A stretch of DNA of 64,000 bases from Cupriavidus neocaledonicus (GTDB taxonomy: Bacteria; Pseudomonadota; Gammaproteobacteria; Burkholderiales; Burkholderiaceae), in contig NZ_AQUR01000096.1 of NCBI RefSeq assembly GCF_000372525.1, positions 1-64,000 of the forward strand, read 5' to 3'. Under the pieces are notes generated by a model. It saw only the letters and a program-made list of their open reading frames with translations, ran no database searches and had not been told where the DNA came from. Position numbers and translations under genes: made by a program. Of the stretch, positions 17,603 through 27,577 are shown piece after piece. Position 1 is the stretch's first letter, and every line of letters starts with the position of its first letter.

Positions 17603-18999
17603 GCCAGACCACCATGACCACCTTGCAGCAAGCCGCCGGCTGGATCGCCGGCGCGCGCATTTGCGGCGACGGCGCCGTGCCGTTCGCGCGCGTGCATACC
17701 GACAGCCGCAGCGTCGAGCCCGGCGACCTGTTCGTGGCCCTGCGCGGCGAGCGCTTCGACGCGCATGACTTCATTGCCGACGTGGTCGCGCGCGGCGCCG
17801 CCGCGGTGCTGGTAAGCCGCGAGGTCGATGCCGCGGTGCCGGCCATCGTCGCGCCGGACACGCGCATTGCGCTGGGCGAGCTCGGTGCCGGCTGGCGCCG
17901 CCAGTTCACGCTGCCCGCGGTGGCGGTGACCGGCAGCAATGGCAAGACCACGGTCAAGGAAATGATCGCGGCGATCTTCGCCGCGGCCGTCGGCGAGGAT
18001 CAGCGCCTGGCCACCGGCGGCAACCTGAACAACGATATCGGCCTGCCGCTGACTGTGCTGCGCCTGCGCGCCACGCACAAGCTGGCGGTGCTGGAGCTCG
18101 GCATGAACCATCCGGGCGAGACCGTCTACCTGGCCGGCATCGCCCAGCCCACCGTGGCGGTGATCACCAACGCCCAGCGCGAGCACCAGGAGTTCATGGT
18201 CAGCGTGGAGGGCGTGGCGCACGAGCATGCCGCCGCGCTCGCGGCGCTGCCCGCCGACGGCGTGGCGGTGTTCCCGCTCGACGCGGAAAGCGGCGGCGCC
18301 TACGCGCCGGTGTGGCGCGCGGCCGCGGGCGCGCGCCGCACGCTGTCGTTCGGCACCTCGCAGCAGGCCGACGTGCATGCGACCGTGGAACTGGTCGACG
18401 GCGTGCAGGGGATGCAGGTGCGCGCGCCGGGCCATGCCTTCGAGGTGCGGCTGGCGCTGCTGGGCGAGCACAACGTGCGCAACGCGCTGGCGGCAATCGC
18501 CTGCGCGCTCGCGGCGGGCGTGCAGGTGCCGGCAATCCAGTCGGGCCTGGCGCAGTTCAAGCCCGTGAAGGGGCGGCTGCAGGTCAAGTACACGCCGGCC
18601 GGCACGGTGGTGATTGACGACACCTATAACGCCAATCCCGACTCGATGCGCGCCGCCATCGACGTGCTGGCCGGCTTTGCCGCGCCGCGCGTGCTGGTGC
18701 TGGGCGACATGGGCGAGGTGGGCGACCAGGGGCCGGCGTTCCACGAAGAGATCGGGGCCTACGCGCGGGTGCGCGGCATCGACGCACTGTGGGCCACCGG
18801 CGCGCTGGCGGTCCATGCGGTGCAGGCGTTCGGCGCCAACGGCCGCCATTTCGGCGGCGCGGAAGACCTGGCCAGGGCCTTGGAGGAAGACAGCGGGGGC
18901 ATGGTGGCGCAAGCGGGCGCCGTGCTGGTGAAGGGATCGCGCTTCATGCGCATGGAACGGATGGTCGCGGCGCTGGTCGCAGACACTTCCGCACACTAA
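17599..18999 (+). CDS. murF: UDP-MurNAc-tripeptide:D-alanyl-D-alanine ligase
   Basis: A 466-residue Mur ligase adding the D-Ala-D-Ala dipeptide. The start ATG at 17599 lies in an ATGA overlap with murE. Visible motifs are VHTDSRSVEPGDLFVALRGERFDAHDF (N-terminal UDP-binding domain), VTGSNGKTTVKEMIAAIF (P-loop), LELGMNHPGE and the C-terminal DDTYNANPDSMRAA. Length is typical. Confidence 0.96.
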   Translation: MSQTTMTTLQQAAGWIAGARICGDGAVPFARVHTDSRSVEPGDLFVALRGERFDAHDFIADVVARGAAAVLVSREVDAAVPAIVAPDTRIALGELGAGWRRQFTLPAVAVTGSNGKTTVKEMIAAIFAAAVGEDQRLATGGNLNNDIGLPLTVLRLRATHKLAVLELGMNHPGETVYLAGIAQPTVAVITNAQREHQEFMVSVEGVAHEHAAALAALPADGVAVFPLDAESGGAYAPVWRAAAGARRTLSFGTSQQADVHATVELVDGVQGMQVRAPGHAFEVRLALLGEHNVRNALAAIACALAAGVQVPAIQSGLAQFKPVKGRLQVKYTPAGTVVIDDTYNANPDSMRAAIDVLAGFAAPRVLVLGDMGEVGDQGPAFHEEIGAYARVRGIDALWATGALAVHAVQAFGANGRHFGGAEDLARALEEDSGGMVAQAGAVLVKGSRFMRMERMVAALVADTSAH

Positions 19000-19012
19000 A
19001 TAAGACAACACG

Positions 19013-20182
19013 ATGTTATTGGCTCTGGCCCAGTGGCTGCAAAACGACTACAGCTTCCTCCGGGTCGTCAACTACCTGACTTTCCGCGCGGTGATGGCCA
19101 ACGTCACCGCGCTGGTGATCGGCCTGGCGTTCGGGCCGTGGGTGATCCGCAAGCTGACCGAACTGAAGGTCGGCCAGGCGGTGCGCACCATCGGCCCGCA
19201 AACGCACCTGGTCAAGTCCGGCACGCCGACCATGGGCGGCGTGCTGGTGCTGGTGTCGATCGCGGTATCGACGCTGCTGTGGTGCGACTGGGGCAACCGC
19301 TTTATCTGGGTGGTGATGCTGGTCACCTTCGGCTATGGCGCGATCGGCTGGGTCGACGACTACCGCAAGGTGGTGTATCGCGACCCGCGCGGCATGTCGA
19401 GCCGCGAGAAGTTTTTCTGGCAGACGCTGATCGGCCTGGTGGCCGCGGTCTACCTGGCGTTTTCGGTGTCCGAGAGCAGCAACGTACGGGTCTGGGAGCT
19501 GTTCCTGAACTGGGTCGAGGGCGGGCTGTCGCTGGACATGCCGTACAAGTCCAACCTGATCGTGCCCTTCTTCAAGGAGATCAGCTATCCGCTGGGCGTG
19601 GCCGGCTTCATCGTGCTGACCTACCTGGTGATCGTGGGCTCGAGCAACGCCGTCAACCTGACCGACGGCCTGGACGGACTGGTGATCATGCCGGTGGTAC
19701 TGGTCGGCGGCGGGCTGGGCGTGTTTGCCTACGTGATGGGCAACGCGGTCTACAGCAAGTACCTGCTGTTCCCGCATATCCCGGGCGCGGGCGAGCTGCT
19801 GATCTTCTGCTCGGCGCTGGGCGGGGCGGGGCTGGCCTTCCTCTGGTTCAACGCGCATCCGGCGCAGGTGTTCATGGGCGACGTGGGCGCGCTGGCGCTG
19901 GGCGGCGCGCTGGGTACGGTGGCGGTGATCGTGCGCCAGGAAATCGTGCTGTTCGTGATGGGCGGCATCTTCGTCGTGGAAACGCTGTCGGTGATGGCGC
20001 AGGTCACGTGGTTCAAGATCACCAAGCGCCGCTATGGCGAGGGCAGGCGGTTGTTCCGCATGGCGCCGCTGCATCACCATTTCGAGCTTGGCGGCTGGAA
20101 GGAAACCCAGGTCACGGTGCGCTTCTGGATCGTCACCATGCTGCTGGTGCTGATCGGGTTGTCGACCCTGAAGCTGCGTTAG
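19013..20182 (+). CDS. mraY: Phospho-MurNAc-pentapeptide transferase (lipid I synthase)
   Basis: A 389-residue multi-spanning membrane enzyme that transfers phospho-MurNAc-pentapeptide to undecaprenyl phosphate. It contains the catalytic DDYRKV segment, the NLTDGLDGL motif and the [11 protein letters not shown] loop near the C-terminus that are diagnostic of MraY. About ten hydrophobic helices are visible. It begins 13 bp after murF. Confidence 0.96.
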   Translation: MLLALAQWLQNDYSFLRVVNYLTFRAVMANVTALVIGLAFGPWVIRKLTELKVGQAVRTIGPQTHLVKSGTPTMGGVLVLVSIAVSTLLWCDWGNRFIWVVMLVTFGYGAIGWVDDYRKVVYRDPRGMSSREKFFWQTLIGLVAAVYLAFSVSESSNVRVWELFLNWVEGGLSLDMPYKSNLIVPFFKEISYPLGVAGFIVLTYLVIVGSSNAVNLTDGLDGLVIMPVVLVGGGLGVFAYVMGNAVYSKYLLFPHIPGAGELLIFCSALGGAGLAFLWFNAHPAQVFMGDVGALALGGALGTVAVIVRQEIVLFVMGGIFVVETLSVMAQVTWFKITKRRYGEGRRLFRMAPLHHHFELGGWKETQVTVRFWIVTMLLVLIGLSTLKLR

Positions 20183-20246
20183 GAAAGAGGCTGCGCTGAA
20201 GAGGCGCGGCTTTATCGTTACAGGAAACCAAAGGCAGGAAATCGAA

Positions 20247-21758
20247 GTGTTTGGCGAGCTGCAAAAACCTCATGTGCTGGTATTGGGCCTCGGCGAGTCG
20301 GGGCTGGCCATGGCGCGCTGGTGTGGCCTGAACGGCTGCGCGGTGCGCGTGGCCGACACGCGCGAGGCGCCCGCCAACCTTGTGTTCCTGCAGGCCGAAC
20401 TGACTTCGGCCGAATTCGTCGGCGGCCCCTTCGCCGAAAGCCTGCTCGACGGCATCGGCCTGGTGGCGATCAGCCCCGGCCTGTCGCCGCTGGAGCCCGC
20501 CACCGGCGCGCTGCTGACGGCGGCGCAGGCACGCGGCATCCCGGTGTGGGGCGAGATCGAGCTGTTCGTGCGCGCGCTGCGCCACCTCGAAGCCGAGTCC
20601 GGCTATGCGCCCAGGCTGCTGGCGATCACCGGCACCAACGGCAAGACCACCACCACCGCGCTGACCGGCCGCCTGGTCGAGCGCGCCGGCAAGAGCGTGG
20701 CGGTGGCGGGCAATATCAGCCCGTCGGCGCTGGACAAGCTGTCGGCCTGCATCGCCTCGGCCTCGCTGCCGGAGGTCTGGGTGCTGGAACTGTCGAGTTT
20801 CCAGCTGGAAACCACTCATACGCTGGCGCCGCATGCCGCCACCGTGCTCAACGTGACGCAGGACCACCTCGACTGGCATGGCTCGATGGAAGCCTACGCC
20901 GCGTCCAAGGCGCGCATCTTCGGCCCGGCCGGCAGCACGTGCGTGCAGGTGCTGAACCGCAACGACCGCCTGACGCTGGACATGGCGCGCCCGGGCTCGA
21001 TGCCGGTGACCTTCGGCATCGACCTGCCGGAAGTGCCGGGCAGCTTTGGCATCCTGCGCGAGGGCGGCATGCCCTGGCTGGTGCTGGCCGAGCCCGATCC
21101 CGACGCGGAAGGGGAGGGCAAGCCGCGCCGCCGCAAGGCCGCCGAGGCCGTGCCGGAAGCGGTGCCGGTGCGCCACAAGCGCCTGATGCCGGCCGACGCG
21201 CTGCATATCCGCGGCATGCATAACGCCACCAACGCGATGGCGGCGCTGGCGCTGTGCCGGGCCATCGACCTGCCGCTGAACGCGCTGCTGCACGGCCTGC
21301 GCGAGTACCGCGGCGAGCCGCACCGGGTGGAATGGGTCGCCACCATCGACGACGTCGAGTATTTCGACGACAGCAAGGGCACCAACGTGGGCGCCACCAT
21401 GGCCGCGCTGTCGGGGCTGGACAAGCGCGTGGTGCTGATCGCAGGGGGCGAGGGCAAGGGGCAGGATTTCTCGCCGCTGGCGGCGCCGGTGGCCCAGTAC
21501 GCGCGCGCGGTGGTGCTGATCGGCCGCGCCGCGCCTGAGCTGCGCGATGCGCTGCAGGGCAGCGGCGCCAGCCTGGTCGACGCCGCCACGCTGGAAGCGG
21601 CGGTGACACAGGCCGCCGCGCTGGCCCAGGCCGGCGACGCGGTGCTGCTGTCGCCGGCGTGCGCCAGCCTGGACATGTTCCGCAATTACGTGCATCGCGC
21701 CGAGGTGTTCCGCGGCGCGGTGGAAGAACTGGCGCTGTCCCGGGGGATCCTGCCATGA
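20247..21758 (+). CDS. murD: UDP-MurNAc-L-alanine:D-glutamate ligase
   Basis: A 503-residue Mur ligase, longer than the roughly 440 residues of the E. coli enzyme. It has the Rossmann-like N-terminus [17 protein letters not shown], the P-loop [14 protein letters not shown] near residue 126, [16 protein letters not shown], and [15 protein letters not shown] in the C-terminal domain. Translation starts at GTG 20247, with AGGAA upstream. Part of the extra length is a charged, Pro/Ala-rich insertion (about residues 281-312). It overlaps ftsW by 4 nt. Confidence 0.95.
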   Translation: MFGELQKPHVLVLGLGESGLAMARWCGLNGCAVRVADTREAPANLVFLQAELTSAEFVGGPFAESLLDGIGLVAISPGLSPLEPATGALLTAAQARGIPVWGEIELFVRALRHLEAESGYAPRLLAITGTNGKTTTTALTGRLVERAGKSVAVAGNISPSALDKLSACIASASLPEVWVLELSSFQLETTHTLAPHAATVLNVTQDHLDWHGSMEAYAASKARIFGPAGSTCVQVLNRNDRLTLDMARPGSMPVTFGIDLPEVPGSFGILREGGMPWLVLAEPDPDAEGEGKPRRRKAAEAVPEAVPVRHKRLMPADALHIRGMHNATNAMAALALCRAIDLPLNALLHGLREYRGEPHRVEWVATIDDVEYFDDSKGTNVGATMAALSGLDKRVVLIAGGEGKGQDFSPLAAPVAQYARAVVLIGRAAPELRDALQGSGASLVDAATLEAAVTQAAALAQAGDAVLLSPACASLDMFRNYVHRAEVFRGAVEELALSRGILP

Positions 21759-22996
21759 GTGACGCACAGGTCAAGCGCAGCGGATTTATCGGCGCCACCA
21801 TCGGCAATGCCTGGGGCGGCCTGCGCGACGCGGTGTCGGGCGTCAAGCCGACCCGCTCGCGCATGATGGAGTACGACCAGCCCATGCTGTGGGTCTCGAT
21901 CGTGCTGCTCGCGCTCGGCCTGGTAATGGTCTACTCGGCCTCGATCGCGCTGCCGGACTCGCCGCGCTACGCCAACTATCGCGAAAGCCACTTCCTGCTG
22001 CGCCATGCGTTCGCGCTGGGGATCGGGCTGTCGGTGGGGCTGGCCGCGTTCCAGGTACCGGTCAAGGTATGGGACCGCTACGCACCCAAGCTCTTTATCC
22101 TTGCCCTGATCCTGCTGGTGATCGTGCTGGTGCCGTTCGTCGGCAAGGGCGTGAACGGCGCGCGGCGCTGGATTCCGCTGGGCGTGATGAACTTCCAGCC
22201 GTCCGAGCTGATGAAGCTGGCGGTGGTGCTGTATGCCGCCAACTACACCGTGCGCAAGCAGGAGTGGATGCAGACCGTGTCCAAGGGCTTCCTGCCGATG
22301 GGCGTGGCGGTGGTGGTGGTGGGCCTGCTACTGCTGCTGGAACCCGACATGGGCGCGTTCCTGGTGATCGCCGCGGTGGCGATGGGCATCCTGTTCCTGG
22401 GCGGCATCAACGGCAAGCTCTTCGCCGGGCTGGTCGGGGTGGCGGTGGGCGCGTTCGCGCTGCTGATTACCGCGTCGCCGTGGCGGCGCGAGCGGATCTT
22501 CGCCTACCTGAATCCATGGGAAGAGAGCAATGCGCTCGGCAAGGCCTACCAGCTGACGCACTCGCTGATTGCCTTCGGGCGCGGCGAATGGACCGGCGTG
22601 GGGCTGGGCGGCAGCATCGAAAAGCTGCACTACCTGCCCGAAGCACACACCGACTTCATCCTAGCCGTGATCGGCGAGGAGTTCGGCTTTATCGGCGTGC
22701 TGGTGGTGATCGTGCTGTTCTACTGGCTGGTGCGGCGCGCCTTCAATATCGGCCGCACCGCGCTTCAGCTCGACCGCACCTTTGCCGGCCTGGTGGCCAA
22801 GGGCATCGGCGTCTGGATCGGCTGGCAGACCTTTATCAACATGGGCGTGAACCTGGGCCTGCTGCCGACCAAGGGGCTGACGCTGCCGCTGGTCAGCTAT
22901 GGCGGCTCGGGCATCCTGATGAATTGCGTGGCGCTGGCGATCCTTCTTCGCATTGATTATGAAAATCGCGTGCTGATGCGTGGAGGGAAGGTATGA
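21755..22996 (+). CDS. ftsW: Peptidoglycan glycosyltransferase / division protein FtsW
   Basis: A 413-residue SEDS-family membrane protein that polymerises septal glycan strands with FtsI. About ten transmembrane helices are visible, with the family motifs [41 protein letters not shown] and the C-terminal [13 protein letters not shown]. The start ATG overlaps the murD stop. The C-terminus [10 protein letters not shown] is repeated, almost unchanged, at the end of the small frame that follows. Confidence 0.95.
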   Translation: MSDAQVKRSGFIGATIGNAWGGLRDAVSGVKPTRSRMMEYDQPMLWVSIVLLALGLVMVYSASIALPDSPRYANYRESHFLLRHAFALGIGLSVGLAAFQVPVKVWDRYAPKLFILALILLVIVLVPFVGKGVNGARRWIPLGVMNFQPSELMKLAVVLYAANYTVRKQEWMQTVSKGFLPMGVAVVVVGLLLLLEPDMGAFLVIAAVAMGILFLGGINGKLFAGLVGVAVGAFALLITASPWRRERIFAYLNPWEESNALGKAYQLTHSLIAFGRGEWTGVGLGGSIEKLHYLPEAHTDFILAVIGEEFGFIGVLVVIVLFYWLVRRAFNIGRTALQLDRTFAGLVAKGIGVWIGWQTFINMGVNLGLLPTKGLTLPLVSYGGSGILMNCVALAILLRIDYENRVLMRGGKV

Positions 22997-23111
22997 CCGG
23001 AACGCAGCAGCACGCGATTTCGGCGAAGGCTAACTTCCTGCGACTGCAGGAAGTTAAGCGCAGCGGCCGAAGCCAAAACAGAGTCATGATGCGTGGAGGG
23101 AAGGTATGACC
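22963..23111. repeat. Repeat-flanked insertion at the ftsW-murG junction
   Basis: A 25-bp segment spanning the end of ftsW and its ribosome site (22974-22998) is repeated exactly at 23087-23111, where it forms the murG ribosome site and start. The 88 bp between the copies holds an inverted copy of the ftsW end (22963-22981 against 23002-23020, one mismatch) and a second hairpin with outer arms TTCGGC/GCCGAA at 23019-23071 and inner arms AACTTCCTG/CAGGAAGTT. The structure looks like a small inserted palindromic element or a rearrangement, not a simple tandem duplication. Confidence 0.8.
22993..23109 (+). CDS. Hypothetical 38-residue frame coupling ftsW and murG
   Basis: The frame starts with an ATGA overlap on the ftsW stop and ends with an ATGA overlap on the murG start, so it bridges the two genes without a gap. 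It has a GGAGGGAAGGT ribosome site. The peptide begins [19 protein letters not shown] and ends [10 protein letters not shown], the last part nearly copying the FtsW C-terminus. It has no known domain. It may simply keep ribosomes moving into murG; whether the peptide matters is unknown. Confidence 0.45.
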   Translation: MTGTQQHAISAKANFLRLQEVKRSGRSQNRVMMRGGKV

Positions 23112-24176
23112 CAGCCGCGCACCCTGCTCGTGATGGCCGGCGGCACCGGGGGGCATGTGTTCCCCGGGCTGGCGGTCGCGCAGGCGCTGCGCGCGCAGGG
23201 CTGGAACGTGGTCTGGCTGGGCAACCGCACCGGCATGGAAGCCACGCTGGTGCCGAAGCACGACATCCCGATGGAATTCATCCAGTTCGGCGGGCTGCGC
23301 GGCAAGGGGCTGGTGACCAAGTTCCTGCTGCCGCTGAACCTGCTGCGCGCGTTCTGGCAAAGCATTGCCGCGCTGCGGCGGGTGCGTCCGAGCGTGGTGC
23401 TGGGCATGGGCGGCTACATCACCTTCCCGGCCGGCATGATGGCCTCGCTGCTGGGGCGGCCGCTGGTGCTGCACGAGCAGAACTCGATCGCCGGGCTGGC
23501 CAACAAGGTGCTGGCGCGGGTGGCCGACCGCGTGCTGTGCGCGTTCCCCGATGCGCTGCCCGGCAGCGAATGGACCGGCAACCCGGTGCGCGCGGAACTG
23601 GCGCAACTGGATGCCCCCGAGGCGCGCTACGACCGGCGCGACGGCCCGCTGCGCCTCCTGGTGGTGGGCGGCAGCCTGGGCGCCGCCGCGCTCAACGAGG
23701 TGGTGCCCAGGGCCATCGCGCTGTTGCCGCAGGACCGGCGTCCGGTGGTGACGCACCAGGCCGGCGCGAAGCAGATCGACACGCTGCGCGCCAACTACGC
23801 CGCGGCGCAGGTGCCGGCGCAGACCTTGCCGTTTATCGACGACATGGCGCAGGCCTATGCCGACGCCGACCTGGTCATCTGCCGCGCCGGCGCGATGACG
23901 GTATCGGAAGTGGCCGCGGCGGGCGTGGCGGCGCTGTTCGTGCCGTTCCCGCACGCGGTGGACGACCACCAGACCACCAACGCACAGTTTTTGTCGAGCC
24001 AGGGCGCGGCCCTGCTCGTGCAGCAGAAAGACCTGACGGCCGAGGGCCTGGCGCAAACCATTGCCAGCCTGACCCGGTCGCAGTTGAAGGACATGGCGCG
24101 CCTGGCGCGCGGACTGGCCAGGCCTGAGGCAACCCGGCGCGTCGCCGAGGTATGCCGCGAGCTGGCCAGGGACTGA
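23106..24176 (+). CDS. murG: UDP-GlcNAc:lipid I GlcNAc transferase (lipid II synthase)
   Basis: A 356-residue GT28-type glycosyltransferase acting at the inner face of the membrane. The N-terminal glycine loop [20 protein letters not shown], the lipid-binding [12 protein letters not shown] and the C-terminal donor-site motif [17 protein letters not shown] with [11 protein letters not shown] are all present. A GGAGGGAAGGT ribosome site lies directly before ATG 23106. Its upstream junction with ftsW is interrupted by the repeat described separately. Confidence 0.96.
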   Translation: MTQPRTLLVMAGGTGGHVFPGLAVAQALRAQGWNVVWLGNRTGMEATLVPKHDIPMEFIQFGGLRGKGLVTKFLLPLNLLRAFWQSIAALRRVRPSVVLGMGGYITFPAGMMASLLGRPLVLHEQNSIAGLANKVLARVADRVLCAFPDALPGSEWTGNPVRAELAQLDAPEARYDRRDGPLRLLVVGGSLGAAALNEVVPRAIALLPQDRRPVVTHQAGAKQIDTLRANYAAAQVPAQTLPFIDDMAQAYADADLVICRAGAMTVSEVAAAGVAALFVPFPHAVDDHQTTNAQFLSSQGAALLVQQKDLTAEGLAQTIASLTRSQLKDMARLARGLARPEATRRVAEVCRELARD

Positions 24177-24197
24177 AGTGAGCGAAGCAGCAATCCA

Positions 24198-25622
24198 ATG
24201 AAGCATATCGTCAAGAACATCCACTTCGTGGGCATCGGCGGCGCCGGCATGAGCGGCATCGCCGAGGTCCTGCTGAACCTGGGATACAAGGTCTCGGGCT
24301 CGGACGTGGGCAACAATGCCGCCACGCGGCGCCTGGCGTCGCTCGGCGCCACCGTCATGCACGGCCATGACGCCGCCAATGTGAGCGGCGCCAACGCGGT
24401 GGTGGTGTCGACCGCGGTCAGCGGCGACAACCCCGAAGTGCTGGCCGCGCGCAGCCGGCGCATCCCGGTGGTGCCGCGCGCGGTGATGCTGGCCGAACTG
24501 ATGCGGCTGAAGCAGGGCGTGGCCATCGCCGGCACGCACGGCAAGACCACCACCACCAGCCTGGTGGCTTCGGTGCTGGCCGAAGGCGGCCTCGATCCCA
24601 CCTTCGTCATCGGCGGCCGGCTGAATTCGGCCGGCGCCAACGCGCGCCTGGGCACCGGCGATTTCATCGTGGCCGAGGCCGACGAATCGGATGCCTCGTT
24701 CCTGAACCTGTTCCCGGTCATCGAGGTCATCACCAATATCGATGCCGACCACATGGACACCTACGGGCATGACTTCGCCCGGCTCAAGCAGGCGTTCATC
24801 GAATTCACCCAGCGGCTGCCGTTCTACGGCATCGCGGTGCTGTGCGTGGACGATCCCAACGTGCGCGAGATCCTGCCGCTCGTGTCCAAGCCGGTGGTGC
24901 GCTACGGCTTTGCCGAAGACGCGCAGATCCGCGCCGTCGATGCGCGCGCGGTCGACGGCCAGATGCACTTCACCGTGCTGCGCCAGCTCAACGGCCATAC
25001 CGAGCCGCCGCTGGAGATCGTGCTGAACCTGCCCGGCCTGCACAACGTGCAGAACGCGCTCGCGGCGATCGCCATCGCCACCGAGCTGGAAGTGCCCGAC
25101 GCCGCCATCGTCAAGGCGCTGCGCGAGTTCCATGGCGTTGGCCGCCGCTTCCAGCGCTACGGCGAGGTGGCTACGCCCGACGGCGCCGGCACCTTTACGC
25201 TGGTCGACGACTACGGCCATCACCCGGTGGAAATGGCCGCCACCCTGGCCGCGGCGCGCGGCGCGTTCCCCGGGCGCCGCCTGGTGCTGGCGTTCCAGCC
25301 GCACCGTTTCACCCGCACGCGCGATTGCTTTGAAGACTTCGTCAAGGTGCTGGGTACGGTCGATGCCCTGCTGCTGTCCGAGGTGTATGCCGCCGGCGAG
25401 GCGCCGATCGTGGCCGCCGACGGCCGTGCGCTGACCCGCGCGCTGCGCGTGGCCGGCAAGGTCGAACCTGTTTTCGTGGAGCAGATGGAAGAGATGCCGC
25501 AGGCCATCCTGAATGCCGTACGGCCCGGCGATGTGGTCGTGACCATGGGCGCGGGCTCGATCGGCGGCGTGCCGGGGCAACTGGTGTCGCACCAGCAACC
25601 GCTGCAAGGGAGCCAGGCATGA
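24198..25622 (+). CDS. murC: UDP-MurNAc:L-alanine ligase
   Basis: A 474-residue Mur ligase for the first amino acid of the stem peptide. Visible are [20 protein letters not shown] (UDP-binding start), the P-loop [42 protein letters not shown] and the C-terminal [14 protein letters not shown]. It starts 21 bp after murG and overlaps ddlB by 4 nt. Confidence 0.96.
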   Translation: MKHIVKNIHFVGIGGAGMSGIAEVLLNLGYKVSGSDVGNNAATRRLASLGATVMHGHDAANVSGANAVVVSTAVSGDNPEVLAARSRRIPVVPRAVMLAELMRLKQGVAIAGTHGKTTTTSLVASVLAEGGLDPTFVIGGRLNSAGANARLGTGDFIVAEADESDASFLNLFPVIEVITNIDADHMDTYGHDFARLKQAFIEFTQRLPFYGIAVLCVDDPNVREILPLVSKPVVRYGFAEDAQIRAVDARAVDGQMHFTVLRQLNGHTEPPLEIVLNLPGLHNVQNALAAIAIATELEVPDAAIVKALREFHGVGRRFQRYGEVATPDGAGTFTLVDDYGHHPVEMAATLAAARGAFPGRRLVLAFQPHRFTRTRDCFEDFVKVLGTVDALLLSEVYAAGEAPIVAADGRALTRALRVAGKVEPVFVEQMEEMPQAILNAVRPGDVVVTMGAGSIGGVPGQLVSHQQPLQGSQA

Positions 25623-26602
25623 GCTTCGTCGCGCATCCCAATATCGATCCCGGCTCGCTGGGCAAGGTCGGCGTGCTGCTGGGCGGGCGCTCGGCCGAGC
25701 GCGAGATCTCGCTGATGTCCGGCAATGGCGTGCTGGCCGCGCTGCAGTCGCGCGGCGTCGACGCGCACGGCTTCGACCCCGGCCTGCAGGGCGTGGCCGA
25801 GCTGGCAGCGGCCGGCTTCGACCGCGTCTTCATCGCGCTGCACGGCCGCTACGGCGAGGACGGCACCATCCAGGGCCTGCTCGAGCAGCTGGGCGTGCCG
25901 TACACCGGCAGCGGCGTGCTGGCGTCGGCGCTGGCGATGGACAAGCAGGCCACCAAGCGCCTGTGGATGACGCACGGGCTGGCCACGCCGCGCTTCGCCA
26001 TGCTGCATGCCGACACCGACTTTGACGCGGTGGCGGCCGACCTGGGCCTGCCGCTGATCGTCAAGCCGGCGCGCGAAGGCTCGTCGATCGGCCTGACCAA
26101 GGTCACCGCCGCGGACCAGATGCGCGCGGCGTTCGACAAGGCCGCGGCGCTGGACAACGACGTCATCGCCGAGACCTTTATCGACGGCGCCGAGCTGACC
26201 TGCCCGGTGGTGGGCGAGGGCGACAGCGCCGAAGCGCTGCCGGTGATCCGCATCGTCGCGCCCGAGGCCAACTACGACTATCAAAATAAGTACTTTACTG
26301 ACGATACCCAGTACTTGTGTCCGTCGGGCCTGGATGCCGAAGTCGAACGGCAGGTGCAGGCGCTGGCGGTGCAGGCCTACCGCGTGCTGGGCTGCCGCGG
26401 CTGGGCGCGCGCCGACGTGATGCTGCGCGCCGACGGCACGCCTTTCCTGCTCGAGATGAATACCTCGCCCGGCATGACCGGCCATTCGCTGGTGCCGATG
26501 GCGGCGCGCGCGGTCGGCATCAGCTACGAGGACTTCGTGCTGCAGGTGCTGGCCGCCGCGACGCTGGACCTGCATCCCAACGAGCATTGGAAACCCGAAT
26601 AA
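25619..26602 (+). CDS. ddlB: D-alanine--D-alanine ligase B
   Basis: A 327-residue ATP-grasp enzyme making the D-Ala-D-Ala dipeptide used by MurF. The motifs [52 protein letters not shown] and [15 protein letters not shown] are complete. A short AT-rich stretch at about 26275-26325 encodes the flexible loop [17 protein letters not shown] with unusual codons. It overlaps murC by 4 nt. Confidence 0.95.
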   Translation: MSFVAHPNIDPGSLGKVGVLLGGRSAEREISLMSGNGVLAALQSRGVDAHGFDPGLQGVAELAAAGFDRVFIALHGRYGEDGTIQGLLEQLGVPYTGSGVLASALAMDKQATKRLWMTHGLATPRFAMLHADTDFDAVAADLGLPLIVKPAREGSSIGLTKVTAADQMRAAFDKAAALDNDVIAETFIDGAELTCPVVGEGDSAEALPVIRIVAPEANYDYQNKYFTDDTQYLCPSGLDAEVERQVQALAVQAYRVLGCRGWARADVMLRADGTPFLLEMNTSPGMTGHSLVPMAARAVGISYEDFVLQVLAAATLDLHPNEHWKPE

Positions 26603-26626
26603 CTTCACCCGAGACCGCACCGGACC

Positions 26627-27577
26627 ATGTGGCATAACGCACGCCTGCTTAACCTGATCGCCTCCACGCTGTATGCGGTGGTGGCGCTGATGGCGCTCGC
26701 GGCGGGCCTGCTGTGGCTGGCGCAGCGGCCGGTGTTTGCCATCACGCATGTGGAGATCGGCCCGATGGACGGCGGCGCGCTGCGCCACGTGAACGCGCCG
26801 AGCGTGCGCGCCAGCGCGCTGGGCAAGCTGAGCGGCAACTTCTTCACGCTGGACCTGAACGCGGCGCGCCAGGCGTTCGAGTCGGTGCCGTGGGTGCGGC
26901 GCGCCAGCGTGCGGCGCGAATGGCCCAACGGCCTGGCGGTCGAGGTCGAGGAACACGAGGCGCTGGGCACCTGGGGTGCGCCCGACAGCGGCCGCCTGAT
27001 CAACACCTATGGCGAGATCTTTGTCGCCAACACCGCCGAGGCGGAAGAAGACGCGCAGCTGCTGGCGCTGGACGGGCCGCCGGATAGCGAAGCCGACGTG
27101 ATCGAGAAACTCGAGGTCATGCGCCAGTGGTTCAAGCCGCTCAAGGCCGAGCCGCTGGCGGTGGCGCTGTCCGGCCGTTACGCCTGGCGCGCGCGCCTGT
27201 CCAACGGCATGGAGGTCGAACTGGGGCGCGAGCAGAACGACGAGGACCGCAGCGCGATGGACCAGCGCGTGCGCCGCTTCGTCGCGGCCTGGCCGCAGGT
27301 CACGCAGCAGTGGGGCAGCCAGATCGAATATGCCGACCTGCGCTATCCGAACGGCTTTGCCATCCGTGCCGCCAACGCGCGCTTCCTGACCGAGGCGCAG
27401 ATCGCGGCGGCGGTGCGGGCGGAAAAGGCCGAGAAAGCGGCCAAGGCAAAGGCGGCGAGTGCGGCGACGAGTGCGGCGACCGGCGCCGCCAGGCCGGGGG
27501 CGGCCGCAACGGTTTCAGGTACATCCAACAACAATCCGACGCGACTGAAGAGCAAGAACGCGGAGAAAACCCGATGA
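26627..27577 (+). CDS. ftsQ: Cell division protein FtsQ
   Basis: A 316-residue bitopic divisome protein. One transmembrane helix (LIASTLYAVVALMALAAGLL, residues 6-25) is followed by a periplasmic POTRA domain (FAITHVEIGPMDG to VEVEEHEALGTWG) and the FtsQ beta domain. The C-terminal tail is a low-complexity Lys/Ala/Ser-rich extension (EKAEKAAKAKAASAAT) that varies among species. It overlaps ftsA by 4 nt. Confidence 0.94.
   Translation: MWHNARLLNLIASTLYAVVALMALAAGLLWLAQRPVFAITHVEIGPMDGGALRHVNAPSVRASALGKLSGNFFTLDLNAARQAFESVPWVRRASVRREWPNGLAVEVEEHEALGTWGAPDSGRLINTYGEIFVANTAEAEEDAQLLALDGPPDSEADVIEKLEVMRQWFKPLKAEPLAVALSGRYAWRARLSNGMEVELGREQNDEDRSAMDQRVRRFVAAWPQVTQQWGSQIEYADLRYPNGFAIRAANARFLTEAQIAAAVRAEKAEKAAKAKAASAATSAATGAARPGAAATVSGTSNNNPTRLKSKNAEKTR

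Noticed and set aside
22886-23086. Simple tandem duplication as the origin of the extra ftsW-murG sequence
   Set aside because: The 88 bp between the direct repeats do not resemble the ftsW sequence that precedes the first repeat copy, apart from the last few bases and an inverted segment.
22893-25607. A 904-codon minus-strand frame opposite murG and murC
   Set aside because: Antisense shadow with no domain, start signal or signal peptide.
27440-27500. Repetitive GCGGCGAGTGCGGCGACGAG stretch at the end of ftsQ as a possible CRISPR-like or tandem repeat locus
   Set aside because: It encodes the low-complexity Ala/Lys/Ser tail of FtsQ in frame and has no spacer structure.
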